64,000 bases of DNA, taken from Plumapathes pennacea (Eukaryota; Cnidaria; Anthozoa; Antipatharia; Myriopathidae). Within the stretch, counting starts at the first letter, position 1. The number at the start of each line of letters is the position of its first letter. The notes under the pieces were generated by a model. That model did no database searches and was not told the origin of the DNA. It saw only the letters and a program-made list of their open reading frames with translations. Positions 34,231 to 45,700 of the stretch are shown one piece after another. The position numbers were made by a program, and so were the translations under genes. The DNA lies in the NCBI GenBank assembly GCA_964036295.1, contig OZ038468.1, forward strand, positions 4,460,501 to 4,524,500, written 5' to 3'.

Positions 34231-35495
34231 TAAATTTTTGCGGTTATTTTTTTCGCGGGAGTTTATTTTCGCCAGAAATCAACACCGGAAATCAAAGTGG
34301 CGGTTCGTCTCCTTTTTGTCCGGCGGAAGAAAAAAAAAAAAAAAAAAAAAAAAAAAACAGAAATACTTAAATTACTTCCTAAATTCATATAAACATCCGA
34401 GAGCGTATATTGAAGAACGACAAGGTATACTTTTACTCACTACAGCCATTGACTTTTACTTCCAATATCAATATGATGATTCTCCCAGCCTTTTAATAAG
34501 AGAAATTGCATGCGTGATGTAATGAGGATTGATAGGTTCATCAGGTTTCAGGGAGTAAGCTATCAAAAGCCAAGTTCCCCTGTACTGTGTGACACATTTC
34601 TCATGGGAAATTGAAAGAGAAATTAAGGTGGAAGACCGTCATTGGATTAATCATCACACCATGGGTGATCTTTGCGAAGCTGCTTCTAGAAGGGAGAGGA
34701 CGACGGCAACGTCGGTGAAACAATAAAACTAATTACAGAAGACAAAAGGAGGAGGTCGCCGTGCTCTTGCGTCTGACTTCAAATGCTTCTTTTTTACGTC
34801 GTTGTCAGGAAATGGACGACATGTCGAGAAATTACGACAATCGATCTTCTTAGTAGGAGACGATGAAAGCAATAGAACCTCGGCAAAAACAGAACAAATT
34901 GAGCAACCTAAGAATAGGCAATGTTGCAAAGACAAGGAATACGGAGACACTTTTTTTTTTGTTCCTCACATTGCCCTCGCCGTCCAGGTTTCTTCAACTC
35001 CCTGGAGTAGCATGAAAGTGTGACTTGTCAGCTTAAATAGTTCAAGTTTAATGAGCCTGAGCACATCATTTTGCTTGTCATCCTCTTGTTTTGTTTTCAA
35101 ACACGATAAAGTAGCCAAGTGCACAAAAAAAGGCTTCAGGTTTTCCACACCTGACCTTGAACTTAGAAAACTAACAAAACGGATTAGACACTTTGATACG
35201 ATTCCAGGCTTTTCGAAATAGCAACCCTATTTGACCGCAAACTTGCATCACGTCCAAACATCACGTAATTGTAGCGGGGGGTCGTTGGGTGAAGAAACCG
35301 CGGTGGCTAGTTTTGTTGTTTTTGATCAAAATATGTCGCTGAAATTGAAGAGCCAGACATCGCTATTTCGTAAGGTACAATTTTTGTTTCCCCGTTCCTT
35401 TATACAAACTGATTTTGGCTCACTATAAACTATGAAGGTCGGCAGAATAACCTTGTATTAACATTTCTCACGATTCTGGATCTCGATCGGGTTAC
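34231..35495. repeat. Direct duplication D, copy 2
   Basis: This is the second copy of 32547-33794. Here the homology boundary lies within a longer open minus-strand segment (35458-35658), suggesting that copy 2 keeps the original right flank. Confidence 0.95.
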
Positions 35496-35658
35496 ACTGG
35501 TGAAAGATACCGCCCATCATCTGGAGTTTATCAATGAGTGATTGTGTAGTCGCAGTCCATCCGACATCATTCCTCTTAGCGTGCTGGGCCTGTCGCCAAG
35601 ACTTTTCGAACAGCGTATCTTCATGCAAGGTATTTATAATTGTTTTCTGCTTCAGATT
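35458..35658 (-). CDS. Possible terminal exon, unknown product
   Basis: The minus strand is open from 35658 to a TAA at 35458-35460 and reads NLKQKTIINTLHEDTLFEKS, WRQAQHAKRNDVGWTATTQS, then LIDKLQMMGGIFHQCNPIEI-QNREKC. It has no ATG and no strong splice acceptor. Candidate acceptors (CTGAAG, AAGCAG) lack a pyrimidine tract. The text looks protein-like (amphipathic, Trp-containing) but I know no family. In copy 1 of the duplication only the last 12 or so codons survive. Confidence 0.25.
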   Translation of the reverse strand, partial: NLKQKTIINTLHEDTLFEKSWRQAQHAKRNDVGWTATTQSLIDKLQMMGGIFHQCNPIEIQNREKC

Positions 35659-37152
35659 TTAGCACTCAAATGTACGTGCTGAGACTTTTTAAGCGTTCTT
35701 GAAGTACAGTTGATTTGATTGGCCGGTTAAGCGGGGGGATACGGATAAGGGTATGTTTTTCTTTTCTTGAGCAAATCGGCTGTGTAAACTTCTCGAAGCC
35801 GGAAAGTTCGCAGTTGCAAATGCTGAGATGATATGATCATTTCTGTAAGGGAACTATACTGATGGTGGTTGATTAACGTGTTATCATTTATTATTGTGTC
35901 ATAAGTCATATTCCAGCCCTGCAGCGCGCGTGGCGCGCGAACATTTGTAAATCTAAACATCTTACTTAATCTTCGCTTTTGGGGTCAATGTGGCAGATAT
36001 AATGTTGTACGCGGGTCTCACGAACTCTGTCTGCTCTCCCGTGTTTGTAAATTGTCATATTTTGGTTGCTGTTGCGAGACTGGAATACATTCTGCGGTGA
36101 TGTTTTTTCGTATTCTCTGTCACGAACACAATGGATCAGCTGTTTCGCCAGCAAGAGAGTCTTAACTGTTCACCAGCAACGATAGCTTCTATTTGCAAAC
36201 CGCTACGCCTGCAGTCTGCAATATACCATGTGGAATGAAGCCTGTTTTCCGCTAAGGGAAAGGTTTATATCGATGTACTATTCACCTCCCCTGGGTTTCT
36301 CACATAAAAGTGACGGAGATGCTCGTTGGGAATTTTCGTTTTGACCCCTAAGAGGTACTACAACGGGCGTGGCTCGAGCTTGTTTTGACCGCTAAAATAT
36401 ATTAATAAAAGTTTCGATACCTTTAATTGCTATAAAGATGACATCATGACGCACATTATGCCTTGCTGTTTTCAAACAAAAAAGTTCATTCGACAGACCC
36501 CTAAACAGTACCACGTCACATACAAATGTAAGAATTTGATGTTGAGTATCCTAAGCAGTACCAAAACCCGTCATTTTGTTCCCAAGAGGTGCGACGACCA
36601 TCTCCGTCCTTTTTTATATCGGATTCCCTCCTCCTCCGCCCCCCCCCCCCCCCCCCCGGGTTCACATTCTGGAGTGACTTCTTTCTGTTTTCTTTTTGTT
36701 TTTGAAGAAAAGCATGAGAGCATTTTAGATGTTTGGTTTCCATTCAGAAGGATATAGGGAAATTTCACGCATTTGTAGCCGTCTCTCACAATATTGCGAA
36801 AAGGCATACGTGTTTTTCTTGTCTTTATTTCTCACTGCGGGTAAACATTCCGCAAACGTGACTGGGAGCAAATAACCAGTGAGCACGTGACTGAGAGGAT
36901 TGACCCTTTGCTTCTTGTATTTCTGAGTATCGTAAATGCTCTAACAAGCCCCCCTCTCCCCACCTCGTCTATAAGGACTGTTTTTAAATAAACCCACCCC
37001 CCCCCCCCCCCCCCCCCCTCTTCCCCCCGTTTTCATTCTGTTGACTCCAAAATTAGTTGGGAAAACAAGACGAAAGACGCGCAGTAGATGCTTGGTAATA
37101 TATATTTTTTAACTTTCCTCTTTCCAATTTTTGAAAATGTATGTTTTGACCA
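35659..37152. other. Non-coding stretch with poly-C runs
   Basis: Poly-C runs lie at about 36640-36657 and 36998-37018. No convincing exon. Confidence 0.4.
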
Positions 37153-37273
37153 AGCCTGCGAATACAACCGTCTCCTGTCGGGCAGCGTTTGAACCCCTCA
37201 AGTAAGAAGTCTCTCGTTGGGAGGGGGAGGGGTTCAAAAGCTGCCCGACGGTAGACGGCTGTGTTCGCAGGCT
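37153..37273. repeat. Foldback element, about 120 bp
   Basis: AGCCTGCGAATACAACCGTCT at the left is mirrored by AGACGGCTGTGTTCGCAGGCT at the right. Inside, GTCGGGCAGCGTTTGAACCCC mirrors GGGGTTCAAAAGCTGCCCGAC. It is a clear hairpin with a loop near TCTCTCGTTGGG. Confidence 0.85.
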
Positions 37274-37704
37274 ATTTTTGGCCTGGAATAGGATCAAGGT
37301 TATCAGAATTGTGCGGCACACGCATCGCATCATTTCGTCGTACACAACGATGTGCACATGATTTCCCATGGATCGTCACGTGATATTCCAATATTTTTTG
37401 CATATTGCTGGAATGTCCACTGCGGTTTTCAGTGAAATTTAAAATTAAAATAGCGTATATTCCAATGTGTGTCATTTCTGGGCAAATTGAGCAATTTTTA
37501 TTTAAATACACCCCAAAAATAACACAAGGATTTTATAGCACTGTACATGGAGAAAATCAAGTGAAGTATATATATTTTTTATTATTATTTATTATTTTAA
37601 TTTTCATTGAAACCCAACTGATTGGGGTGTCTGTGGGATGTCGAGCAATCAATCGTTTGAACATAAATCTGAATGATCACGAAAGCGCAGAATACTCTAG
37701 AACC

Positions 37705-37900
37705 ATTGCAGACCGAGTATGTGCCGCCCCAAAGTATCATTTTCAGCATTTCAGTCTGAAATAAGAGTAGTAGTAGATTTTGGCATTTGGCCTGAAACAA
37801 GATCGAACATCACACATGTTGGTCTAAAATAAGGTCGAAAATCACAAATTTTGGTCTGAAATACGGACAAAAATTGCACAGTATATTTGGTCTTGAACTG
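37705..37900. repeat. Tandem GTCTGAAATAAGG repeat block
   Basis: Units such as CACATGTTGGTCTAAAATAAGG and CACAAATTTTGGTCTGAAATACGG are preceded by GTATGTGCCGCCCCAAAGTATCA. It is the same family as the block at 12330; the decayed 3' part runs to about 37900. Confidence 0.7.
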
Positions 37901-38699
37901 CGTTGCAGTTGAAGCGAGGTTTTGCCCACACTAACTCATTTGACATTCATAAACGTTTTTTTTTTTTTTTTTTTTTTCAAAACATTCTTTTAGTGTAGAT
38001 AGAAGGCGTAAACGCATCTCAAAAATATGTGTTATAAGTTAAAACGTAGTGGTGTAGACGGGAAGAGAAAACCAAAACACGTCTCTTATGCGCCAATTTC
38101 CGATTTTTATTGTGGTTTCGGAGCCTGCAAAGAAAAACCTGCATCAGACATGGAAGTATGTAATTGTTTGCTCATATCAATTTCATATCGCTCAACTCAC
38201 GCGAGTTTTGTGCAAGGCCTTTCTGCTTCTGTGAAAGTAAAGTTTTCTGCCGTGACCTGTCAACACTCTGTACCACACAGGCGGCGAACTTCCGATATGT
38301 CTCAAATGGACAGACATATCGGCTAATGCGTTGATCGAGTCGTTTCATGCATATCAACAAACACGTAAAAACCTATTTTGAAAACAGCAGTATTCCGCAC
38401 AATGTCTGAGCTTCAAACCCATCAAAGCAGCTTTTGTGCTGTCGCTTAACTGGTTGGCTTAAAACTCGGATTGTTTAACAGGGAAGGAAAGTAAACTAAG
38501 CAGTCAAAAAATGTGAACAGTCACCGTGAACGAATCTGAGAAAATACGAATGTTTGCTGGACACTCTTGTGATTTAAGCCGCCAGCTAGCTGTTATAAAC
38601 ACTGCAAGTACGGCTTTTAAAACGAATAAACGCCGTTTATTTTCAAAATCAACGAAGATTTTTTTATTGGTAAATTTTGATTTTTATAGTTTAAATCAC
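37901..38699. other. Non-coding stretch
   Basis: A poly-T run lies at 37957-37977. No convincing exon. Confidence 0.4.
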
Positions 38700-38800
38700 A
38701 CTCTATTCCACACCAAAAGGAAAAAATCAATACCCTATTTCAGATTAAAAAGGCAAAATCTATACCCTATTTCAGACTAAAATCCCCCCAGCCCCCCGGG
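38700..38800. repeat. Short TACCCTATTTCAGA tandem block
   Basis: Two to three units (AATACCCTATTTCAGATTAAAA, TATACCCTATTTCAGACTAAAA) end in CCCCCCAGCCCCCCGGGGG. This is the reverse orientation of the family at 12330. Confidence 0.65.
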
Positions 38801-39070
38801 GGCAGCTACGTCACTTCACCTACGTACGAAGATGTTCCAAGTGCTTCTTGATGCTTTGCATTTTAACGGAGGGCCAAAACGGAAAAAAAAAATTATTACA
38901 CGACTTCACATTTTTGAGTGCAAATAAAGGCCAAGACGAGTGCAAAGATGGGAGCGGTTCAACTCTTACGTGATCAATTTTCACAAGCAAAGTATACAAA
39001 CGCGTCATTTTTTAGTTCCATTTTGCGCGCGGAGAGAACGTTTACCCTGCTTCGTTTGTCGTATATTAAT

Positions 39071-40260
39071 ATATCTTATTAACCGAGTGCGCGGTCCTTA
39101 CGATAAGTTATAGACCGAGTTTTTTTCGTCGACAAAAAAAAAAAAAAACAAAACGAGGATCCATAACTTACGGTACGGACGAAGCAAACGAGGTTAATAA
39201 GATATTTATTATATGGCGTAAGATCTTTCTGCAAACATAAAACAAGGCCACAATGAGTACTCGTCTCGTTCATTCAACAACATCAATTGCGATCAGGCAT
39301 AAATTACGTACGTTTGTTTTAACAACAAATTCAATTAACAGCTTAATACAGTTCTACCGATTTGAAAATCTTGAAAGAAAAAAAGCGTCTTTCGAACAAA
39401 CTGCCTAAATACATCCCAGTTGTTCTGAGCTGAATGAAATGGCAGATAGCGTGTGCCAAACAAACACTGCAGTGAACTTTATTCAGTGACGAACTCGCCC
39501 TCGAGCGGTTGCTCGCTCACTAAATCTTTTAAATAACTGCAGTCTTATCTTTTTCCAGAAGAAACTGCTCTGTAACCCAGAGTATTTTTTATTCTTTTGA
39601 ATAAGTTTCTCACACACACAATAATGTAGAAAATCACAAAATGACACTAAAGGAAAATCATTTCATCACACACTGCGACTGACACATCGTTGAAAATTAT
39701 ATTGTTCAAAACTCACCGATTAATTTCCCTGCCGCCTCGTGGAGCATTTAGGTTTCTGCCAGCAAACTAAGCATCCTCAAATCACCACGGCATCTTTGTC
39801 CCAGTCAGTGTTTTCGAAATATAGAGAGTTATCGTGCATTGTGAAAAATATATTTACAGTCTTCACAGTGCGCCATATGACTAGCAAACATGTCTGCAAA
39901 ACTTGATTTTTGCACAGTTTTAGTCATAAATGTTCACGGTGATTGTTCGCTTTCCACTTTCTTCCTGGCAAGTGTGCAAATTTCAACACAGGGCTGAAAC
40001 AACCCTCCAGAGATCTGCAGCACTTGTTGTCAATGACGGCTGAGGTCGCAAGCATTTTTTTCCTCGGATGTTTTCCTTCTTCGTAACGGTCATTTTCCCA
40101 GATTTTAAGCTTTCCCCGATCATCATAACTTAACAGTGAGTATCCGGAACGTTTAAACTCCCCATTGAACTTCTGGGCCTTCTATGGCAAACGCTTAGCA
40201 ACTTTTTGAGTAATCATTTGCGATCCACATGTTCGAACTGAATCTGAGCGGGCCGTACAT
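39071..40260. repeat. Tandem duplication E, unit 1, starting with a hairpin
   Basis: It matches 40261-41455 along its whole length. The first 135 bp form a hairpin (ATATCTTATTAACCGAG with CTCG/GAGGTTAATAAGATAT-type pairing; CCGTACCGTAAGTTATGGA-like arms) whose centre is a run of A. The rest has no coding capacity that I can support. Confidence 0.85.
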
Positions 40261-41455
40261 AGATCTTATTAACCGAGCGCGCGGTCCGTACAGTAAGTTA
40301 TGGACCGAGTTTTTTTCGTCGCCTTATGGCCCGAGCGCGCTTCGCGCGAGGGCCATAAGGCGACGAAAAAAACGAGGATCCATAACTTACGGTACGGACC
40401 AAGCAAACGAGGTTAATAAGATATTTATTATATGGCTTTAGATCTTTCGGCAAACATAAAACAAGGCCCCAACGAGTACTCGTCTTGTTCATTCAACAAC
40501 ATCAATCGCGATCAGGCATGAATTACGCACGTTTATTTTCACAACAAATCCAGTTAACAGCTTACAATTCTACCGATTTGAAAATCTTGAAAGAAAATAA
40601 GCGTCTGTCGAACCAACTGCCTAGATAAATACTAATTTGTTCTGAGCTGAATGAAATGGCCCATAGCGTATGTCAAACAACGACACTGCAGTGAGCTTTA
40701 TTCGGTGAACGACTCGAACTCGCCCTTGCTCGCTCACTAAAGACTAAAAAAAACTGCAGTCCTATCTCTTTCCAGAAGAAACTGCTTTGTAACTCAGAGT
40801 ATTTTTTATTCTTTTGAATAAGTTTCTTACACGTACAATAATGTAGAAGGCAAAATGGCACTAAAAGAAAATCATTTCATCACAAACTGCGACCGACACA
40901 TCGTTGAAAGTTATATTATTCAAAACTCACCGCTTAATTTTCCTTCCTCCTCGTGGAGCGTTTAGGTTTCTTCCAGCAAAATAAACGTCCTCAAATCACC
41001 ACGGCGTTTTTGTCCCAGTCAGTGATTTCGAAATACAGAGTTCTCGTGCATTGTGAAAAATTTATTTACAGTCTTCACAGTGCGCCATGACGAGCAAACA
41101 TGTCTGCAAAACTTGATTCTTGCACGGTTTTAGTCATAACTGTTCACGGTGGATTGTTCGCTTTCCACTTTCTTCCTGGCAAGTGTGCAAATTTTAACAC
41201 AGGGGTGAAACAACCCTCCATACTCTGCAGCACTTGTTGTCAATGACGGCTGAGGTCGCAAGCAATTTTTTCCTCGGACGTTTTCCTTCTTCGTAACGGT
41301 CATTTTCCAAGATTGTAAACTTTCCCCGATCATCATAACTTAACAGTGAGTATCCGGAACGTTTAAACTCCCCATTGCACTTCTGGGCCTTTTATGACAA
41401 ACGTTTAGCAACTTTTCGAGTAATCATTTGCGATCCACATGTGCAAACTGATTTT
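40261..41455. repeat. Tandem duplication E, unit 2, with an intact long hairpin
   Basis: This is the second copy of the preceding unit. Its hairpin at 40261-40424 is longer than in unit 1: TTTTTTTCGTCGCCTTATGG pairs with CCATAAGGCGACGAAAAAAA, and the inner GCGCG/CGCGC stem closes on CTT. Part of the hairpin text (GGTCCGTACAGTAAGTTATG) recurs at 41456-41550. Confidence 0.85.
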
Positions 41456-41698
41456 GCGGTCCGTACAGTAAGTTATGGACCGGTAAAATTGACCAATCAG
41501 AACGTGCGTAAAATCAATTTGCGGTCCGTACAAGAAAGTATGGACCGGTAAATTAACCAATCGTAGCGTGCGTAGTATCAGTGCCCAGTGCCATATAATA
41601 AAGGAAAGTATTGCCCGCTCAGACAACCAATTAGAATGCGCCATTTCGCGCGTATTGTCCGCTCAGAAACTCAGCCATATAATAAAACAATTTATTTA

Positions 41699-41825
41699 TT
41701 ACACGAAATTCGTGCAATACTGCTGTGTTTTTACTCGTCAGTTTTATTTTTCTCGCCTGAAGCAGGCTCGAAAAAATAAAACCCTCGTAAAAATACTCCG
41801 CCGTATTGCACTCATTCCCGTGTAA
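41699..41825. repeat. Palindromic element, about 127 bp
   Basis: TTACACGAAATTCGTGCAATAC pairs with GTATTGCACTCATTCCCGTGTAA in two parts, and TTTTTACTCGTCAGTTTTATTTTTCTCG pairs with the CGAAAAAATAAAACCCTCGTAAAAA arm. The loop is CCTGAAGCAGG, itself a small palindrome. Confidence 0.85.
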
Positions 41826-42314
41826 CAACCTCTTTATATTCCGTTTACGAACAAAAACGGACTAGCTTGGACGGGATCTAAATTATTCATTGACCTTCCA
41901 CTTGGTCCGTACGGAAGAATATTTACTCTTGTTCTTTTTTTACGTGTTTATAACCTCTCAGAAGCGACTCGGTCCATAAACACGTCAATCGATATTTCGA
42001 CCATCTCCCCGTCCCATTCAAATCTCGAAAAGTTGACCTGGGTATTGGGGTTACCCAAGCTGTTTTATATTTGTTTGTAAACCCCTGACTAATCCGCGTA
42101 CCCTAGTGCTGGGTAACCCTTATCCTCTTGTAGACGGTATGTCCGATCCAATTAGAGTACGCCCAATCTAATCTGGTTACTCCATGTTGGAGGTCGATAG
42201 CAATGCATGCCTCGTTAGTTTCAGTTGTTTGTGGACAGCGTAGCCTGAAACCACAGGCAGCGTGATTCCGCTGATAGTTTCGCGGGCGCAAGCCTTACAA
42301 AATACAACCGTCCT
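41826..42314. other. Non-coding stretch upstream of the modular gene
   Basis: No exon recognised. A small palindrome-like repeat with GTCCGATCCAATTAGAGTACG is present at 42130-42190. Confidence 0.35.
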
Positions 42315-42553
42315 GGGCCCGGTTTTTCAAAGCACGATTAGGCTAATCTTGGATTAGGTGTAAACTTTTTTGTCATTTATAAGCCTGAAAATGTGAAGGT
42401 TTTGTCCTGCAACGATTTCCTTGATACGTTTTCAGCTAAAACAAGCTTTTTAATCCATATTTGAACAAAACCCTGTATTTTACCGACAGAGAGGTCGTAA
42501 GGAAGAATTTCGTTAATCCTGGATTAGCTTAATCGGCTTTTGAAAAACCGGGC
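42315..42553. mobile_element. Terminal-inverted-repeat miniature element (GGGCCCGGTTTTTCAAA ends)
   Basis: The left GGGCCCGGTTTTTCAAAGC and right GCTTTTGAAAAACCGGGCCC ends (with one base shift) are inverted, followed inward by ACGATTAGGCTAATC and GATTAGCTTAATCG. A decayed relative occupies about 44130-44418 inside an intron of the following gene. Confidence 0.85.
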
Positions 42554-42747
42554 CCTGGTTGTTATGTAACAGTGAGCATTGCATATCACATGACGTTGTA
42601 TGTATGTATGGGGAAGAACGCTGACCAACCAAAGTGACGTCAAGAACGTATTTCCGCGGTTCTTTAACACCATGCTATATTTTCTTGCTTTAGTTGAATA
42701 TTTAGACCTGACTAAATGTGTTTGTATTCCTTCTGTTGACAAGAGCG

Positions 42748-42799
42748 ATGAAAACAGTGCTATTCTCTGGATTCTTGTTGCTGACGTTATGCAGCTCAG
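42748..42799 (+). CDS. Exon 1: signal peptide
   Basis: ATG at 42748 encodes 17 residues with a hydrophobic core and ends at CTCAG|GTAAGT, a near-perfect donor, in phase 1. The next acceptor offers two choices, CTCAG at 42972 and ATCAG 9 bp later, both in frame. They would add or remove three residues (ASS) at the likely cleavage region. Confidence 0.75.
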
Positions 42800-45700
42800 G
42801 TAAGTAAGCATATTGTTTTTGTTTTTTTTTACGCTCGTCCCTACAATTGGTAAAAAATGTCCCCCCCCCCCCCCCCCCTCTTAAGGCACCTTTAACTACG
42901 CACTCAGCCACTTTCATATTTTCATTGAAAACCATGCATTAAATAATGGAAATGTTCCTATTCATTTCTCAGCATCATCAGTCCCAATTCGCAGAGCATT
43001 GCTTGATGACGGGGGTAATAGAACGTCTCCGTGGTCACCTTGGAGTGCATGCAGTGTTACTGAGGGTGTCGGTGTGGCGACCCGTACGCGAACGTGCGTT
43101 CAGCCAGATTGCATAGAAGACGGGATCGCTCTGAAAGACTACGTCAGGTGCTACGTAGTGCCCTGCATCTATCGTCCAGGTAAATTATCTTTAGCCGTCT
43201 AAAATTTCACTGCTACGTTTGGACCCTCGCTTTGCAAGGCCGTTGGCCAAGTCAAGCCGCCAGTCAGTTGTCAATCAACAGCGACCCGAGTTCTTAGATA
43301 TGCCTGTTTTTCACGTGCGGTGCAAGCACAAGCGTCCACGCTCCCTGCCTTGTACGTCCGAGAGTTATTGAAAAGTCAAACGTTCCTGGGTTTCTCAATT
43401 CCACAAAAAAACAAATTTATGATACCTCACAAATCTTCATCGACAAATATTTCATTTAGAGAAAAAAAAACAGACTAAATTTCTAAACAAGATCGAGATT
43501 GTCAGGAAATTCGAAATATGGCGGCAGCCTGAAGCCAAATTTCATCTCACCACTCACCCCACCGCTCGGCGTTGCAGTGGCTTTACGTACGCTTCAGAGC
43601 GCCAAGCTGGAGTAGAACGTATGTTTGAGCGCTGAGAAGGATACATTTAAATTCGAGAGGTGGGGCTTTCCTTTTTGTAACTTATGTCAACCCAAGCTGA
43701 TGTGGACTAGCGTAACGCCATGTAAGTTGTTTAGACAGACGTTTCGAAAGTTAGCCCCTTTAGGAGCAAGTCAAATGACAAAGGGCTAACAGCCAACCAA
43801 GGGTAGTTTTGTTTCGTACAAATCTGTGGAAAACGTTTATTGTAACTAACAGTAGTTTGTCTTGACGAAGTCAATGGTATATTTGTAGAGCAACCGGATG
43901 AAGAGACAGAAAAAGGAGCACAAGATGAAGACATAACAGAAGAAAATGCAGAATCAGGTGAATAGACAACAGCCGCAAGTGTAGTATGTTGGAAATAATG
44001 TTTTAAGTTATGAGGCAACTTAGGTAGTTGCCAACAAACTGCAGGTTTTTAATTTTATCCTGAAAACACTAACCTGAAAAGCTTGTTATAGTTCAAGGAA
44101 GTTGTGTTTTGATACCAAAAACAGTTCAGACCTAATCCAGGATTAGCTAAATTGAGCTTCGGGCTGTGGGATTAGTTGTTCAAAGGCACGATTAGTTTAA
44201 TCTTGGTGTAGTACCAAATGTTTTTGTCAACATTAAACTGAAAACGGCAAGGTTTTGCTCAGCTCTCAGCTTTGTAGATAAGTTTTGAGCTAAATCAAGT
44301 TTTTTAGCTCATCCCAGAAAAAAAAAAAAATTCACACTTGGTTGGTCAAGATGTTGTGGGAAAAATAATTGGTTAATCCCAGAGTAGCTTAAATGGGCTT
44401 GAACAACCAGGTCCAGGGTGTCGATATTCTCATGTGGCTGCAAAGCATTTTGATTCTTGAAGTCGCGCGATGATGGAAATGCTCTTATTTAATTCTCATC
44501 ACCATCAGGCCAAATTCGCAGAGCGCTGCCTGATGACGGGGGTAATAGAACGTCCTCGTGGTCAACGTGGAGTTCATGCAGTGTTACTGAGGGCATCGGT
44601 GTCATGACGCGCACTCGAACATGCGTTCAACCAGATTGCGCTGCAGACGGGATCGCTTTGAAAGACGTGATCAGATGTCACGTGAAGCCCTGCATCTATC
44701 GTCCAGGTAAATAATGTTTTAAGCATGTAAACAATTACTGCTGCGTTATTTATGGACTCTCGCATGCAAGGCCGTTGGCCAGGTCAAGAGAGAGCTTAAG
44801 CACTAGGACGGAAGAGGACGACGGCAACTTCGGTGAAACAACAAAACTCATTGCAGAAGACAAAAGCCGCACGTGAATATGTGAAATTTACATGATCTCG
44901 GGGTCGTCGCCAAATGCTTCCTTTTTAGGTAGGTGTTAGGACGTGGATGACATTTTGAGAAATGACGACGCACGCGCTCAGTGATGACGGCGGCCATTTT
45001 CGTATCATACAAAAATGGCGGATTCTCATCTTTTTCTACGTTTTATTGCGAAATAAACCAGCACAAACTCAGGAAGTGTATTGAAAACGGCAAGCAGCGA
45101 CTGTCAGATTGATCAGTCATAACGTGGGAGCCTCAGGAAAGTCGAACTCCGGATGTAAATATGAACATGGGCTCGCAAAGCATCTACGGTGAGAGGGTCT
45201 CTTTAAGCTGAAATACAGTGGGGTTTTTTGTCCGATATCTTAGGGACTAGGATATAATTTCAAGAGGGAGCATTTGGTAAAGAGCTCGAGTGAATGACAT
45301 TTGTTTATAGACTTTTCAAGTTTGGTTTTGTGTTTAGTTTGTATAGGTAATCATATGAGTGTGAGTGCAATTAATGATTTACAACACGAGTGATGTTTGA
45401 AAGTTGGAACAATTTTCAAATATCTCGAGAGGTGTAAATAATTAATTAAACAAACAGCTTTTTTGATTACGAAATGAAAATTATGATTACTTGTTTATCA
45501 TGTGACTATAAAAAGTTCTTTGGGACTCAAAATTCAAACAAAACTATCTCATTTTAGGGACGCGCGCTAATGTCACGGTTGACAATTTGTTTTCGGACAT
45601 TGAAATCTAACTCTTGTCGGAAAAAGTCGTGGAAAAGCTGCAGAAAAGTGAAAAAAGAGATTGGTTTCTATTGTAATAATATAGATACAAAAATACTCAA

